The notes under the pieces were generated by a model. That model made no database searches and had not been told where the DNA came from. It was given only the letters and a program-made list of their open reading frames with translations. 64,000 nt of DNA, taken from Arthrobacter sp. MYb213 (GTDB taxonomy: Bacteria; Actinomycetota; Actinomycetes; Actinomycetales; Micrococcaceae). The position numbers and the translations under genes were made by a program. The DNA lies in the NCBI RefSeq assembly GCF_002979915.1, contig NZ_PCQA01000001.1, positions 310,001 through 374,000 of the forward strand. The letters run 5' to 3'. Below are positions 16,931-26,103 of this stretch, piece after piece; positions within the stretch are counted from its first letter, which is position 1; every line of letters starts with the position of its first letter.

Positions 16931-17135
16931 GGCTCTAGCGTAGAAGCCCCTGAACGGGAAAGCTACAGGTAAATCCATTGCCCGTTGTTCAGCGTAGAGC
17001 GCGCGGCTTCGATGCTTCCGCGACTGCTTTCAGGGCTAATGAAAGGAGAAGGGACATAACGAGATTTGCTGCTGAAAACTTGACGTAATAGCGAGGGTTT
17101 GTTTAGCGACGGACGGCTCTGTTCTGGTGTCGATT

Positions 17136-18530
17136 TCATTTCTGGTTCTCCTTAGTAGCTTGGTCAACTAACATGCTGGACTCTGCGTCTCGGGAGGTTT
17201 TTGAGTCGAAAATTTCACACTCGGCGGGTTCTTCAAGCCAGTGATCGGGATGCGGAATACCGCGAACCTGTGGGGATAGCCAAGCGGCCAGCATGGCCAA
17301 TACGACCAATGATCCAAAGAACATCAGAGTCGGACCCATGCCAAACCCTTCCAGCCCGAAGCCGGTGGCTAATGGTGCCAGTGGCATAGCCGCCAATGCC
17401 ATAAACGTGATCAGGGAGTTGGCCCGGCCGGCCATTTCTTGCGGGATGATGGTCATAAAGTAGCCGCCGATAGACGCGTTAAGCGCAGGGACGCTAAGGA
17501 AGCTGACCAAAAGCATGACACCCATCCACAGCAGGTGCGTGTTCAAGCCGATGAGAATCATTGCGCCACCCAACACGCTGAGGCACGTGCAGGCCAGCAG
17601 GCCGGTACGGAATTTATCGATCAGAGACGTTGCCAGCAGTGAACCGATCAACATTCCTGCTCCCATAAATGTTGAAACCAATCCAATGACCCAGGCATCT
17701 TCTCCGCGCTGCTGCAACCCGTAAATCAAGGTTGTCATCAATCCGTTAACACCGATGTTGACGGCCATGATCAAGAGCAGTAGTGCGCGCAGTCGCGGTC
17801 GAGAAAAGCACCAACGCATGCCGGCAAGAATCCCATGGTCCACCGTCTGATCTGCACTGGCAGGATCATCACGGCGTTTCTTGGTGCTTTCTTCGGCGGC
17901 TCGCAAGGGTTTACGTAATGCAAAACCGGTAAAGGAGGCGATAAGATTCAATGCGCTTACCACCAGCAAAGCAACACCGCCGCCCAAGCCAAGTAATAAA
18001 CCACCCAAGGGCGCGGAACCGAGCATCAGCACGGAATCCCGGCCTTGATTCGCCGCGAGTGCTCGCCCCAATTGCTTCGGATGAACGATGTCTTTTAAGG
18101 CAGCATTAGTTGTGGAGCCAAAATATCCTCCGCGCAGTTCCATCAAGATATGTGCAACGCAAAGAACTGTGGCGGAGAGCGAACCCATAGTGCTGCCCAG
18201 CGCTAAAGCCGCAGTGAAGAGCGCACCGCAAAGCCCACCTATGAGCATCATCCGAGCTCTGTCGGATCGATCTGCCATGGCGCCACCTGCCAGCGTGAGG
18301 CTAGCTCGGGCGGCTAATCCTAAGGCCGCCAAGGTTCCGGCCAAGACTGGAGAATTAGTCGTTGCCAGCAAAATGAGCGGGAGGATGAACCCGTAGATGC
18401 CGCCGGCGAGTAACGCTGAAGAATCTGCCAGCCACCAAATCCGGTAGTTGCGTTGCGCGCGAAGCGTCGGCAACTGCGTCACTGAATTGGTCCCTGAGGC
18501 TGGCGAACCGGTGGGCTGGGAGGTGTTCAT
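17136..18530 (-). CDS. MFS transporter, probable exporter
   Basis: A 464-residue permease with about 12 membrane helices. It has an N-terminal half starting RNYRIWWLADSSALLAGG, a GGAMADRSDRARMM motif-A loop (G-x-x-x-D-R-x-x-R), a long central loop with KKRRDD, and a C-terminal half. The type resembles MFS drug efflux proteins of the MefA/enterobactin-exporter kind. The ATG at 18530 is preferred to an upstream TTG/CTG extension because the promoter lies between. On the minus strand a TTGCGC -35 (within an operator palindrome) and a TACAGT -10 are 17 nt apart. It is divergent from an ArsR-like repressor gene and is its likely target. Confidence 0.9.
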   Translation of the reverse strand: MNTSQPTGSPASGTNSVTQLPTLRAQRNYRIWWLADSSALLAGGIYGFILPLILLATTNSPVLAGTLAALGLAARASLTLAGGAMADRSDRARMMLIGGLCGALFTAALALGSTMGSLSATVLCVAHILMELRGGYFGSTTNAALKDIVHPKQLGRALAANQGRDSVLMLGSAPLGGLLLGLGGGVALLVVSALNLIASFTGFALRKPLRAAEESTKKRRDDPASADQTVDHGILAGMRWCFSRPRLRALLLLIMAVNIGVNGLMTTLIYGLQQRGEDAWVIGLVSTFMGAGMLIGSLLATSLIDKFRTGLLACTCLSVLGGAMILIGLNTHLLWMGVMLLVSFLSVPALNASIGGYFMTIIPQEMAGRANSLITFMALAAMPLAPLATGFGLEGFGMGPTLMFFGSLVVLAMLAAWLSPQVRGIPHPDHWLEEPAECEIFDSKTSRDAESSMLVDQATKENQK

Positions 18531-18558
18531 GAAAACAACTGTAAACCCGCAAATAAAA

Positions 18559-18582
18559 TTGCGCAATAGAATTTGCGCAATT
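18559..18582. promoter_or_regulatory. Twin TTGCGCAA operators between MFS and ArsR-like genes
   Basis: Two copies of the palindrome TTGCGCAA lie at 18559-18566 and 18573-18580, 14 bp centre to centre. The leftward MFS promoter uses the first as its -35 (TTGCGC) with TACAGT (18538-18543, minus strand) 17 nt away. A TATGCT (18599-18604) lies 6 nt before the rightward ATG at 18611, suggesting a leaderless regulator mRNA. The placement fits repression of both genes by the ArsR-like protein. Confidence 0.65.
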
Positions 18583-18610
18583 AAAACTGTGGGATTGTTA
18601 TGCTGAGCTT

Positions 18611-19246
18611 ATGACCCAAGCGAAGCCACAAGTCACATTCACCTCGCCGATGCTCAAAGCTATAGCTAATCCATTGCGCAGGCAGATTTTTGATGCGCTC
18701 GGGGCAATGAGAACTGGCCGCGCAGCTGATCTGGGGGAGTTGCTGGGGATTGCGCCTAATAAGGTGAGTTTCCACTTGCGTGAACTTGCCAAGGCTGAGC
18801 TGATCGAAGAAGCTCCCGAATTGGCTCGCGATAAACGAGACCGAGTCTGGAAGCCTGCAGCCGGCGCTTTCACCACCGGGCCACCGGCCGAGCGCGCTGC
18901 GGATGAATCACCCAGTGCCATTAACGCCTATCTAGCTCAGGCCGTCCACGAGGAGCAAATGCGGCTCTCGGCGATGCTCGCACATGCGCAGCACTGGTAT
19001 GCGAAGGGTGAAAACCCCGGAAACTTAGCAGAGATGAGTACCAGTAATCTATTGCTGACCGATGATGAACAGGCGGAATTACTACGCCGTTTCGCACAGG
19101 TCATCCCAGAATTCCGCGAGGACCAGCAGAATGGAAAAATCGAATCTTCACAACCGGCCTCCGCGCGGAAGCTATGGCATTATGCTGGATTGCTTTCGGC
19201 CGAAGAGCTGTTGAATTTGCCACACCCGGGCGATGAATCTTCGTAA
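18611..19246 (+). CDS. ArsR-like winged-helix transcriptional regulator
   Basis: A 211-residue regulator. The N-terminal 90 residues are an ArsR-type winged helix: MLKAIANPLRRQIFDAL, then LGELLGIAPNKVSFHLREL as the recognition helix, then a wing with RDKRDRVWKP. The C-terminal ~110 residues are helical and acidic (QAVHEEQMRLSAMLAHAQHW) and may bind a ligand or dimerise. No metal-binding cysteine motif is visible, so it is probably not a metal sensor. No Shine-Dalgarno sequence precedes the ATG, and the likely -10 sits 6 nt upstream, so translation may be leaderless. It is divergent from an MFS exporter with twin operators between. Confidence 0.87.
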   Translation: MTQAKPQVTFTSPMLKAIANPLRRQIFDALGAMRTGRAADLGELLGIAPNKVSFHLRELAKAELIEEAPELARDKRDRVWKPAAGAFTTGPPAERAADESPSAINAYLAQAVHEEQMRLSAMLAHAQHWYAKGENPGNLAEMSTSNLLLTDDEQAELLRRFAQVIPEFREDQQNGKIESSQPASARKLWHYAGLLSAEELLNLPHPGDESS

Positions 19247-19366
19247 AACCAGTAGTAGACAACGACTTGCACGCTTCGCTGAACTAAACTGGACTCTGGC
19301 TGGCTGTGGCCAAGGTATGCCACAAGCTATGAAGCCATCACAGATTGAAAGGCAGAACCCGATCTT

Positions 19367-21379
19367 ATGAGCGAGCAGCGCACTCTCACCATCGACGGCG
19401 AGCAGGTCCAGGTCGACGCGGGAACCACCGGTTTGCAGTTTTACGCCAAGGATAAAGACGTGGTTGTTATGCACGTCGACGGCGTACTTCGCGACTTGGC
19501 CCGTGAACTTGAAGAAGGCACCACCGTCACCCGTGTAACCATCAGCGATCCGGAAGGTCTGGAGGTGCTGCGCCACTCAACAGCCCACGTGATGGCTCAG
19601 GCTGTGCAACAGCTACGCCCAGATTCCAAGCTTGGAATCGGCCCGTACATCACCGACGGTTTCTACTTCGACTTCGACGTTGAAGAACCGTTCACTCCGG
19701 AAGACTTGAAGCAGCTGGAAAAGATGATGCAGAAAATCATCAACCAGAACCAGCTCTTTGCCCGTCGCGAAGTAACCCCAGATGAGGCCAAGGCTGAAAT
19801 GGCCGACGAGCCATACAAATGCGAGCTACTAGCTAAGGCTGACTCCGCTGACACCTCAGGCGAGGGAGTCAACGTTGAGGTTGCCGCCGGCGAAACCACC
19901 ATCTATGACAACGTTGACCGCAAGAGTGGCGACACCGTCTGGAAGGACCTGTGCCGCGGCCCGCACCTGCCAAACACCAAGCTGATCAAGAACGCCTTCG
20001 CGTTGACTCGTTCGGCTGCCGCCTACTGGTTGGGCAGTGAGAAGAACAAGCAGCTGCAGCGCATCTACGGCACCGCATGGCCAACCAAAGAAGACCTCAA
20101 GGCCTACCAGGAGCGTTTGGCCGAGGCTGAGCGCCGCGACCACCGCAAGCTCGGTGCCGAACTTGACCTCTTCTCCTTCCCCGACGAGTTGGGCTCCGGA
20201 CTGCCGGTGTTCCACCCTAAGGGCGGCATCATCAAGCGTGAGATGGAAGACTACGTGCGCGACCGCCACGTCGAAGAGGGCTTCCAGTACGTTGGTACCC
20301 CGCACATCTCCAAGGACGGGCTCTTCCACACCTCGGGCCACCTGCCGTACTACGCAGACACCATGTTCCCGGCGCTACACATCGATGAAGAGCGCGATGA
20401 AGACGGCAACATCACCAAGCAGGGCCAGGAATACCGGCTGAAGGCAATGAACTGCCCGATGCACAACCTGATCTTCCGCGGTCGTGGACGCTCTTATCGC
20501 GAACTACCACTGCGCCTCTTCGAATTCGGCCACGTGTACCGCTATGAGAAGTCGGGCGTGGTTCACGGTCTGACTCGCGTACGCGGTTTTGCCCAGGATG
20601 ACTCGCACTCTTACGTCACCAAGGAACAGGCACCAGCCGAAGTTGAGCACCTGCTGAACTTCATGCTCTCCCTGCTCAAGGACTTCGGCATGGATGACTT
20701 CTACCTGGAGCTGTCTACCCGCGATGAGTCTGACAAGTTCATCGGTTCGAACGAACAGTGGGACGAGGCTACCGCGGTACTCGAGCGCGTAGCTACTGAA
20801 TCCGGTGTTGAGCTTGTCGCCGATCCGGGTGGCGCGGCCTTCTATGGCCCGAAGATCTCGGTTCAGGCTAAGGACGCTATCGGCCGTACCTGGCAGATGG
20901 GCACCGTGCAGTACGACTTTAACCAGCCTGCCCGCTTCGGTCTGGAGTACCAGGCAGCCGACGGAACCCGTCAGGAGCCGGTGATGATTCACGCGGCTAA
21001 ATTCGGTTCCATCGAACGCTTCTTGGGTGTGCTCACCGAGCACTATGCCGGCGCTTTCCCAGCGTGGTTGTCCCCGGTTCAGGTTCGTGCAATTCCAGTG
21101 GCCGAGGCCTTCAACGATTACCTTGCAGAGGTTGTAGCGAAGCTCAAGGCACAGGGCGTACGCGTAGAACTAGATGACTCCTCGGACCGTTTCCCGAAGA
21201 AGATCCGCAACGCGTCCAAGGATAAGATCCCGTTCACGCTCATTGCCGGTGGTGAGGATGCCGACGCAAATGCGGTCTCCTTCCGCTTCCGCGATGGTAG
21301 CCAGGAGAACCAGGTTCCGGTTGACGACGCGGTAGCCCGCATCGTTGAAGCTATCAAGAGCCGCAACAACAACAACTAG
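19367..21379 (+). CDS. thrS: Threonine--tRNA ligase
   Basis: A 670-residue class II synthetase that charges tRNA-Thr. The order is a TGS domain (1-65, [15 protein letters not shown]), an editing domain ([11 protein letters not shown] near 71, the H-x-x-x-H motif), the catalytic core with zinc-binding Cys in KAMNCPMHN and motif 2 [14 protein letters not shown], and the C-terminal anticodon-binding domain ([13 protein letters not shown]). Length is normal. The 120-bp leader shows no T-box. The HIT gene follows at 28 bp in the same operon. Confidence 0.98.
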   Translation: MSEQRTLTIDGEQVQVDAGTTGLQFYAKDKDVVVMHVDGVLRDLARELEEGTTVTRVTISDPEGLEVLRHSTAHVMAQAVQQLRPDSKLGIGPYITDGFYFDFDVEEPFTPEDLKQLEKMMQKIINQNQLFARREVTPDEAKAEMADEPYKCELLAKADSADTSGEGVNVEVAAGETTIYDNVDRKSGDTVWKDLCRGPHLPNTKLIKNAFALTRSAAAYWLGSEKNKQLQRIYGTAWPTKEDLKAYQERLAEAERRDHRKLGAELDLFSFPDELGSGLPVFHPKGGIIKREMEDYVRDRHVEEGFQYVGTPHISKDGLFHTSGHLPYYADTMFPALHIDEERDEDGNITKQGQEYRLKAMNCPMHNLIFRGRGRSYRELPLRLFEFGHVYRYEKSGVVHGLTRVRGFAQDDSHSYVTKEQAPAEVEHLLNFMLSLLKDFGMDDFYLELSTRDESDKFIGSNEQWDEATAVLERVATESGVELVADPGGAAFYGPKISVQAKDAIGRTWQMGTVQYDFNQPARFGLEYQAADGTRQEPVMIHAAKFGSIERFLGVLTEHYAGAFPAWLSPVQVRAIPVAEAFNDYLAEVVAKLKAQGVRVELDDSSDRFPKKIRNASKDKIPFTLIAGGEDADANAVSFRFRDGSQENQVPVDDAVARIVEAIKSRNNNN

Positions 21380-21407
21380 GTCCGCCGGAAAATAGGAGTC
21401 CACCAAC

Positions 21408-21974
21408 ATGCAATATCCGCAGGACGAAAACGTCACCGACGACTTTGAACTCGCCGGTGTGCCAGATTCGTTCCAACGTTTGTGGACCCCTTACCGGATG
21501 GCCTACATCAAGGGCGGTCAGGCGCAGGTGACGGACGAGGCAAGTTGCCCGTTCTGCGCCGGACCGAACCGCACCGATGAAGAGGCACTGCTGGTACACC
21601 GCGGTAAAACTTGTTACGTGATCCTGAACTTGTTCCCATACAACCCTGGTCACCTGCTCGTTTGCCCGTACCGACACGTGCCGAACTATACGGATATCAC
21701 GGTGGAGGAAACCGCAGAGATGGCTGCGCTCGCGCAGCAATCGATGCGGGTACTGCGCAAGGTATCTAACGCCGCCGGCTTCAACTTGGGTATGAACCAG
21801 GGTGAGGCTGGGGGAGCGGGTATTGCCGCGCACCTGCATCAGCACATTGTGCCGCGCTGGAATGGGGATGGAAATTTCTTCCCCATCATCGCGCAGACAA
21901 AAGCGATCCCGCAGACCCTCTCTGAGGTACGTCAAGTGATCGCCGATGCGTGGGATAGCGAAAATCCGAGCTAG
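21408..21974 (+). CDS. HIT family protein (Ap4A phosphorylase-like)
   Basis: A 188-residue histidine-triad nucleotide-binding protein. The active site is HLHQH with H142, H144 and H146 (the pattern H-x-H-x-H-x-x). A CPFC pair (47-50) may bind zinc. NLFPYNPGHLLVCPYRH is the conserved strand before the triad. The family hydrolyses or phosphorolyses dinucleoside polyphosphates. The HIT gene directly after thrS is the usual actinobacterial order, and dinucleoside polyphosphates are side products of tRNA synthetases. A terminator follows, so the operon ends here instead of continuing into pgsA. Confidence 0.92.
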   Translation: MQYPQDENVTDDFELAGVPDSFQRLWTPYRMAYIKGGQAQVTDEASCPFCAGPNRTDEEALLVHRGKTCYVILNLFPYNPGHLLVCPYRHVPNYTDITVEETAEMAALAQQSMRVLRKVSNAAGFNLGMNQGEAGGAGIAAHLHQHIVPRWNGDGNFFPIIAQTKAIPQTLSEVRQVIADAWDSENPS

Positions 21975-21992
21975 ATTCATCAATGCTTAAAT

Positions 21993-22030
21993 CAGGGTGG
22001 TAGGAACATTTAGTTGTTCTTGCCGCCCTG
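21993..22030 (+). terminator. Terminator after the thrS-HIT operon
   Basis: CAGGGTGG (21993-22000) pairs with CCGCCCTG (22023-22030) with one mismatch, and an inner GGAAC/GTTCT stem (with mismatches) extends it. It lies 18 nt after the HIT stop. Confidence 0.7.
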
Positions 22031-22147
22031 ACTGCTTTAACCCGATCTATCGCTATCTCACATTGTGATTTCTTAGCTCAAAGTACGGCGTGACATGGTT
22101 AGACTAAAGCCAAATACCTAAGACTTATACGATTTTACGGAGGAACC

Positions 22148-22819
22148 GTGACAGGAAGTGTTGGTTATGGCTTCAAGGCCCTTTCCTTGTCTGCTGCTTT
22201 GACGCTACTGCTTGGCGCGTGCTCAGCACCCGTGAGCCCGCAAGCGCAACCCACTCACTCCGAAGTGGCGGTAAGCTCCTCGGCTACGGCCAGCACTAGT
22301 GCCACGCCAACTCCAAAAGAAGCAAAAAGCGTGGCACCCACCAAGCCAGCTCCCACCGTCACAAAATCTAGCAAACCTGCCCAGCCCACCTGTGGACCAA
22401 AGCTAACTTCTAGTGCATTGGCTAAACTTGCGAACAAGTTGCCGGCGCCAAAGATTTCCACCGGAGAGATCATGGATTGGAAGTGGGACGCGGACTCTGC
22501 GGATCCGTCTACTTATGATGAATGCGCCGCACTGTCATGGGTCACCTTTCCCATTGAGGGAGCCACCGGCTCATCGCCCTACATCATTGCCCTCTTCCAT
22601 GAAGGCAAATACCTCGGAGTCGCCACTCGTACGACATTCGGTTTTTTCCCACAGGTAGTACGCGTTGACGATGGGCAACTGAAGGTAACTTATACCTATG
22701 CCAAAGAAGGGGATTCCAACGCGGGAGCCTCAGGCCGAGCGGTCTCCACCTACTCTTGGAACTTGAATACTGAGTCCGTCAAACATCAAGGCGCATTCCC
22801 ACCGGGATACGCGCAGTGA
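22148..22819 (+). CDS. Putative lipoprotein, unknown function
   Basis: A 223-residue secreted lipoprotein. The signal peptide runs SLSAALTLLLGAC, with a lipobox LGAC that would be cleaved and lipidated at Cys about 26. A Ser/Thr/Pro/Ala-rich linker follows (about 30-80), typical of actinobacterial cell-wall-spanning tethers. The ~140-residue mature domain begins PTCGPKLTSSALAKL and has W/Y-rich strands (SWVTFPIEGATG). I do not recognise it. The start is GTG at 22148 with GGAGGA upstream. The stop overlaps the GTG of the next gene by 4 nt, so the two are coupled. Confidence 0.8.
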   Translation: MTGSVGYGFKALSLSAALTLLLGACSAPVSPQAQPTHSEVAVSSSATASTSATPTPKEAKSVAPTKPAPTVTKSSKPAQPTCGPKLTSSALAKLANKLPAPKISTGEIMDWKWDADSADPSTYDECAALSWVTFPIEGATGSSPYIIALFHEGKYLGVATRTTFGFFPQVVRVDDGQLKVTYTYAKEGDSNAGASGRAVSTYSWNLNTESVKHQGAFPPGYAQ

Positions 22820-23412
22820 ATCCCCTTAGTACGCTCGAAGAAATCCGTGCTTGGATCATCAGCGGAACCGAGCATGAAATCCGCTTTGCAGTTCAGGGCG
22901 CGGCCGGCTATTCGATAGGTAAGGTCAACCAGATTCTCGAGGAGCTGAGCTTCGAGCATGACGAAAATTGTGAGTCCTTTCTGCTCGGATGGCTCAAGGA
23001 GCTTTCCCCATTGGAACGTCTTGCTGCGGCGGTGGCCACCGAACACCACTATCAGTTGGGTCTGGTCGCTATCGAGCGTGCGGCAGACCAAGAAGTCCTA
23101 CAGGTGATGGAATCTGTCAAACCCGCCTTAGCGGAACTGGCGCAGAGTTTCCAGGAGGCTCACTCCCGAGCCAGCGACCCAGACCCTTCCTACACCAAGC
23201 GTTTTACCGTACGCCTGCTCGCTTACGCCGAGCAGCTGCGTTCGGTAGCCGAGGACATCAACAATGATGTGCCATTGCTGCAATTAATGTCCGATGAGGT
23301 AGCGAAGATCGAAGCGGCCAGCCCCGAAGGTTACGGCCATCCGGCAAAATATCAAGTGGAAGCTGCTTTAGCTCTAAACCCTAAATTCACAGATAAAAAG
23401 TCTCTTGACTAG
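22816..23412 (+). CDS. Hypothetical acidic helical protein coupled to a lipoprotein gene
   Basis: A 198-residue cytoplasmic protein without signal peptide or membrane helix. It is acidic and mostly helical, with heptad-like runs (LEELSFEHDENCESFLLGWLKEL, too long for a motif but suggestive of packed helices). I do not recognise a family. Its GTG start lies within the last codons of the lipoprotein gene, which implies coupled expression. No promoter or terminator was identified between it and pdxS, although 166 bp separate the two. Confidence 0.7.
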   Translation: MNPLSTLEEIRAWIISGTEHEIRFAVQGAAGYSIGKVNQILEELSFEHDENCESFLLGWLKELSPLERLAAAVATEHHYQLGLVAIERAADQEVLQVMESVKPALAELAQSFQEAHSRASDPDPSYTKRFTVRLLAYAEQLRSVAEDINNDVPLLQLMSDEVAKIEAASPEGYGHPAKYQVEAALALNPKFTDKKSLD

Positions 23413-23578
23413 CGTGTTCATCGAGATCGACAATGTTACGCATTAACCCCCGACTAAGGGATAAATCCACTATCGGTCAATTGTGACGAAACACCGGAGG
23501 TAATAAAGCAAACCAATTCTACGATTACTGGCAGAGCACCACTGTGCTTGCCAGTGTTTGAAAGGAATAACCCCCAAC

Positions 23579-24487
23579 ATGTCTTCTGCAGATCAGCGTC
23601 AGGACAACGTCGTCGGCTCCGAACGCGTAAAGCGCGGGATGGCCGAAATGCTCAAGGGCGGCGTCATCATGGACGTTGTCACTCCGGAACAAGCCCGCAT
23701 CGCTGAAGATGCCGGCGCCGTAGCCGTTATGGCTCTAGAGCGCGTACCGGCCGACATTCGTGCCCAGGGCGGCGTCTCGCGCATGAGCGATCCGGACATG
23801 ATTGATAGCATCATCGCCGAAGTCTCCATCCCAGTGATGGCCAAAGCTCGCATCGGTCACTTCGTCGAGGCACAGATCCTGCAGTCACTCGGTGTGGACT
23901 ACATCGACGAGTCTGAGGTGCTTTCCCCAGCAGACTACGAGAACCACATCGACAAGTGGCCATTCACCGTGCCATTCGTTTGTGGCGCCACCAACCTAGG
24001 TGAGGCGCTACGCCGCATCAACGAGGGTGCTGCAATGATCCGCTCCAAGGGTGAAGCAGGAACCGGCGACGTTTCCAACGCGACCGGACACATGCGCAAG
24101 ATCCGCGCAGAAATCGCCAAGCTTGCTGCCCTGCCAAAGGACGAGCTGTACGTGGCTGCCAAGGAGCTTCAGGCTCCATACGAGCTGGTCAAGGAAATCG
24201 CTGCGACCGGTAAGCTTCCGGTCGTGCTGTTCACCGCCGGTGGCATTGCCACCCCGGCAGATGCAGCCATGATGATGCAGCTGGGCGCCGATGGCGTGTT
24301 CGTCGGCTCGGGCATCTTCAAGTCCGGAAACCCGGTACAGCGTGCCGAAGCCATCGTGAAGGCCACTACCTTCTTCGACAACCCGGATGAACTGGCCAAG
24401 ATCTCCCGCGGCTTGGGTGAAGCAATGGTCGGCATCAACGTCAACGAGTTGCCAGAACCACACCGCCTTTCCGAGCGCGGCTGGTAA
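23579..24487 (+). CDS. pdxS: Pyridoxal 5'-phosphate synthase, lyase subunit
   Basis: A 302-residue TIM-barrel subunit that makes PLP from ribose 5-phosphate, glyceraldehyde 3-phosphate and ammonia supplied by PdxT. Conserved segments are [36 protein letters not shown], the catalytic-lysine region [13 protein letters not shown] and [20 protein letters not shown]. The frame extends to a TTG at 23558, but the ATG at 23579, with AAAGGA upstream, gives the usual N-terminus. Unusually, pdxT is not next to it but 7.9 kb downstream. A very strong terminator closes this gene. Confidence 0.97.
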   Translation: MSSADQRQDNVVGSERVKRGMAEMLKGGVIMDVVTPEQARIAEDAGAVAVMALERVPADIRAQGGVSRMSDPDMIDSIIAEVSIPVMAKARIGHFVEAQILQSLGVDYIDESEVLSPADYENHIDKWPFTVPFVCGATNLGEALRRINEGAAMIRSKGEAGTGDVSNATGHMRKIRAEIAKLAALPKDELYVAAKELQAPYELVKEIAATGKLPVVLFTAGGIATPADAAMMMQLGADGVFVGSGIFKSGNPVQRAEAIVKATTFFDNPDELAKISRGLGEAMVGINVNELPEPHRLSERGW

Positions 24488-24501
24488 AAATCTCTAAATG
24501 A

Positions 24502-24548
24502 GAAGTAGCGGTCACGCTGCCAAACATTGGCAGCGTGACCCCTACTTC
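24502..24548 (+). terminator. Terminator after pdxS
   Basis: A long hairpin: GGTCACGCTGCCAA (24510-24523) pairs perfectly with TTGGCAGCGTGACC (24527-24540) around ACA. It is extended by GAAGTAG (24502-24508) with CTACTTC (24542-24548). Confidence 0.85.
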
Positions 24549-24902
24549 GTTAACGCTCATTCACGAGAGTGCAAAATCCACTGAAGACTCATTGCTCCCT
24601 TCGTCCAAGGCAATACGATCACAAATGGCCACGGCTACTAGTTGAGCCGAGGAACGGCATTTTCATGATTTGCCTACTAATCAACACGCGCGTTGGCTCG
24701 TCAAGAATGATCACGATCTCTCGCAGTACCAACTATTCTTGCCAACCCAGACAACGGAGATTATCAACGCTGAGCCTGAGAGAATTCCGCTGCCCTTCTC
24801 AAAGCGTGACTAGGACACTATTTAAACGAATGCTTGTCCACCCTTGAGTCACAGGTCTAGTGTGAGCATCAGGAGTCTTCGCCACGAGATGGGGATCAAA
24901 AA
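24549..24902. promoter_or_regulatory. Gene-free stretch with a likely promoter for the amidotransferase
   Basis: No convincing gene is seen in these 354 bp. A 92-codon open frame (24569-24847) has no protein-like features. TTGTCC (24834-24839) and TAGTGT (24858-24863), 18 nt apart, form a plausible promoter 40 nt upstream of the next start. Confidence 0.4.
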
Positions 24903-25796
24903 ATGTGCCGTTGGCTAGCTTATCTTGGCTCACCGATAGAGATCGCAGACATTCTGGTGCGGCCAAATCATTCGCTGATTGATCAAAGCTTGCACGCTAG
25001 GGAGCTGTACCTGCCCAATGATCCGCTGGCTGCACAATTCACGAACCACGCATTTCCCACCAATGGCGATGGCTTTGGAATGGCTTGGGCCGGACGCGCA
25101 GAAACCTTAGGACAGTACCGACAAGTTGGTCCGGCTTGGGATAGTCAAAACCTGAAGCATCTCGCGCAACAACTTGAGTCCGGATGCTTCCTCGCTCATG
25201 TGCGTGCGGCACCCGGTGGAACGATTGCGGAACAGAACTGCCATCCATTTGCGGATCACGGCTGGATGTTTCAGCACAACGGGTCGATCCCTAACTTTCG
25301 TGAACTCAAACGCGAGCTGACCTTCGACGTGGCCGCGCCACTATATCCGTCGATTCTGGGCAACGCAGATACCGAGCTTTGCTTCTATCTGGCGCTGACC
25401 TATGGGCTGGAGCAGGATCCCGTCACGGCACTTACCCGTATGGTAGCTCGGGTTGAACAGTCCAGGCGCGAACATCAAGTTCGGGCTCCCTTTCGAGCGA
25501 CCATGTGTGCTTCAGATGGCAGACGTTTAGTGGTCTTGCGCTGGGTAAGCCCAGATGCGTTAGGTGCAGTTGCGCCGAGCCTATATCACGCGACCGGGTC
25601 AACAATTCTGCACGATGTTGCTGGTGAAAAACTCTCGTTGCCGGCCGATGCGCAGCTGGTCGTCTCCGAACCGCTTTCTCTCCATTGGAGCAGGCATACC
25701 TGGGTCGAAGTCCCATCGGGAACCATTGGAGTATTCGAGCAGGGCCAACCACCAAAAATTGAACCGCTGAAGCTGGAGCAGAGAAGGCAGTACTAG
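24903..25796 (+). CDS. Class II glutamine amidotransferase (YafJ/EgtC-like)
   Basis: A 297-residue Ntn-hydrolase. It begins MCRW, so Cys2 becomes the N-terminal nucleophile. HAFPTNGDGFGMAW gives the conserved N-G-D-G-F/W-G segment, HVRAAPGGTIAEQNCHPF the R and N-C-H-P-F substrate loop, and FQHNGSIPNF the H-N-G oxyanion loop. EgtC works in ergothioneine synthesis, but no egt genes are near, so the closer analogy is the stand-alone YafJ type, whose substrate is unknown. It could act as a gamma-glutamyl amidase. Confidence 0.88.
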   Translation: MCRWLAYLGSPIEIADILVRPNHSLIDQSLHARELYLPNDPLAAQFTNHAFPTNGDGFGMAWAGRAETLGQYRQVGPAWDSQNLKHLAQQLESGCFLAHVRAAPGGTIAEQNCHPFADHGWMFQHNGSIPNFRELKRELTFDVAAPLYPSILGNADTELCFYLALTYGLEQDPVTALTRMVARVEQSRREHQVRAPFRATMCASDGRRLVVLRWVSPDALGAVAPSLYHATGSTILHDVAGEKLSLPADAQLVVSEPLSLHWSRHTWVEVPSGTIGVFEQGQPPKIEPLKLEQRRQY

Positions 25797-26103
25797 CCAT
25801 CCAGCATCTGACTGGCTGACATCAAGTTGGTGGCTTACGCGCTCTAAACCTAGATTATTTGAAGAGGGGCGATGGTTCGTGGTGCCAGAACTGGATGTAT
25901 TTTGGACCCGATATTTCCGCCGCCGAGCGTTTGCTTATGTCCGAAGAGCAACGGGGTGCTTGAAGAGAATTTACTGCGCGAGCCAAACTTCAAGTGCATT
26001 CGAAAGTCTTGCGGAAAGGGTACCTTCTCAAAGGGTCTGAAGGATCTTGCGCACAGCATCAGCGATTTAGCGACAGGCGAGAAATCGATGGGAAACTTGA
26101 ATT
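25797..26103 (+). pseudogene. Possible frameshifted gene remnant
   Basis: These 307 bp hold no intact gene but show protein-like pieces in two plus-strand frames. An ATG at 25895 opens MYFGPDISAAERLLMSEEQR and stops at 25961. A different frame further on reads GKGTFSKGLKDLAHSISDLA up to the next gene. A frameshift in one short gene would explain both. A 79-codon frame from ATG 25872 is preceded by GAGGGG but has an unnatural N-terminal half. The family is not identified. Confidence 0.25.

Noticed and set aside
19856-20341. Long open frames antisense to thrS (also antisense to secD, relA, hisS and aspS)
   Set aside because: These are shadows of strongly coding GC-rich genes on the other strand and have no motifs of their own.
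21991-22010. AGGGTGGTAGGAAC, which looks like the start of a T-box motif
   Set aside because: It lies after the HIT gene, not before a synthetase gene, and is one arm of the terminator hairpin.
24569-24847. A 92-codon plus-strand open frame after pdxS
   Set aside because: The composition is unlike a protein and there is no ribosome binding site. It overlaps the probable promoter of the amidotransferase gene.
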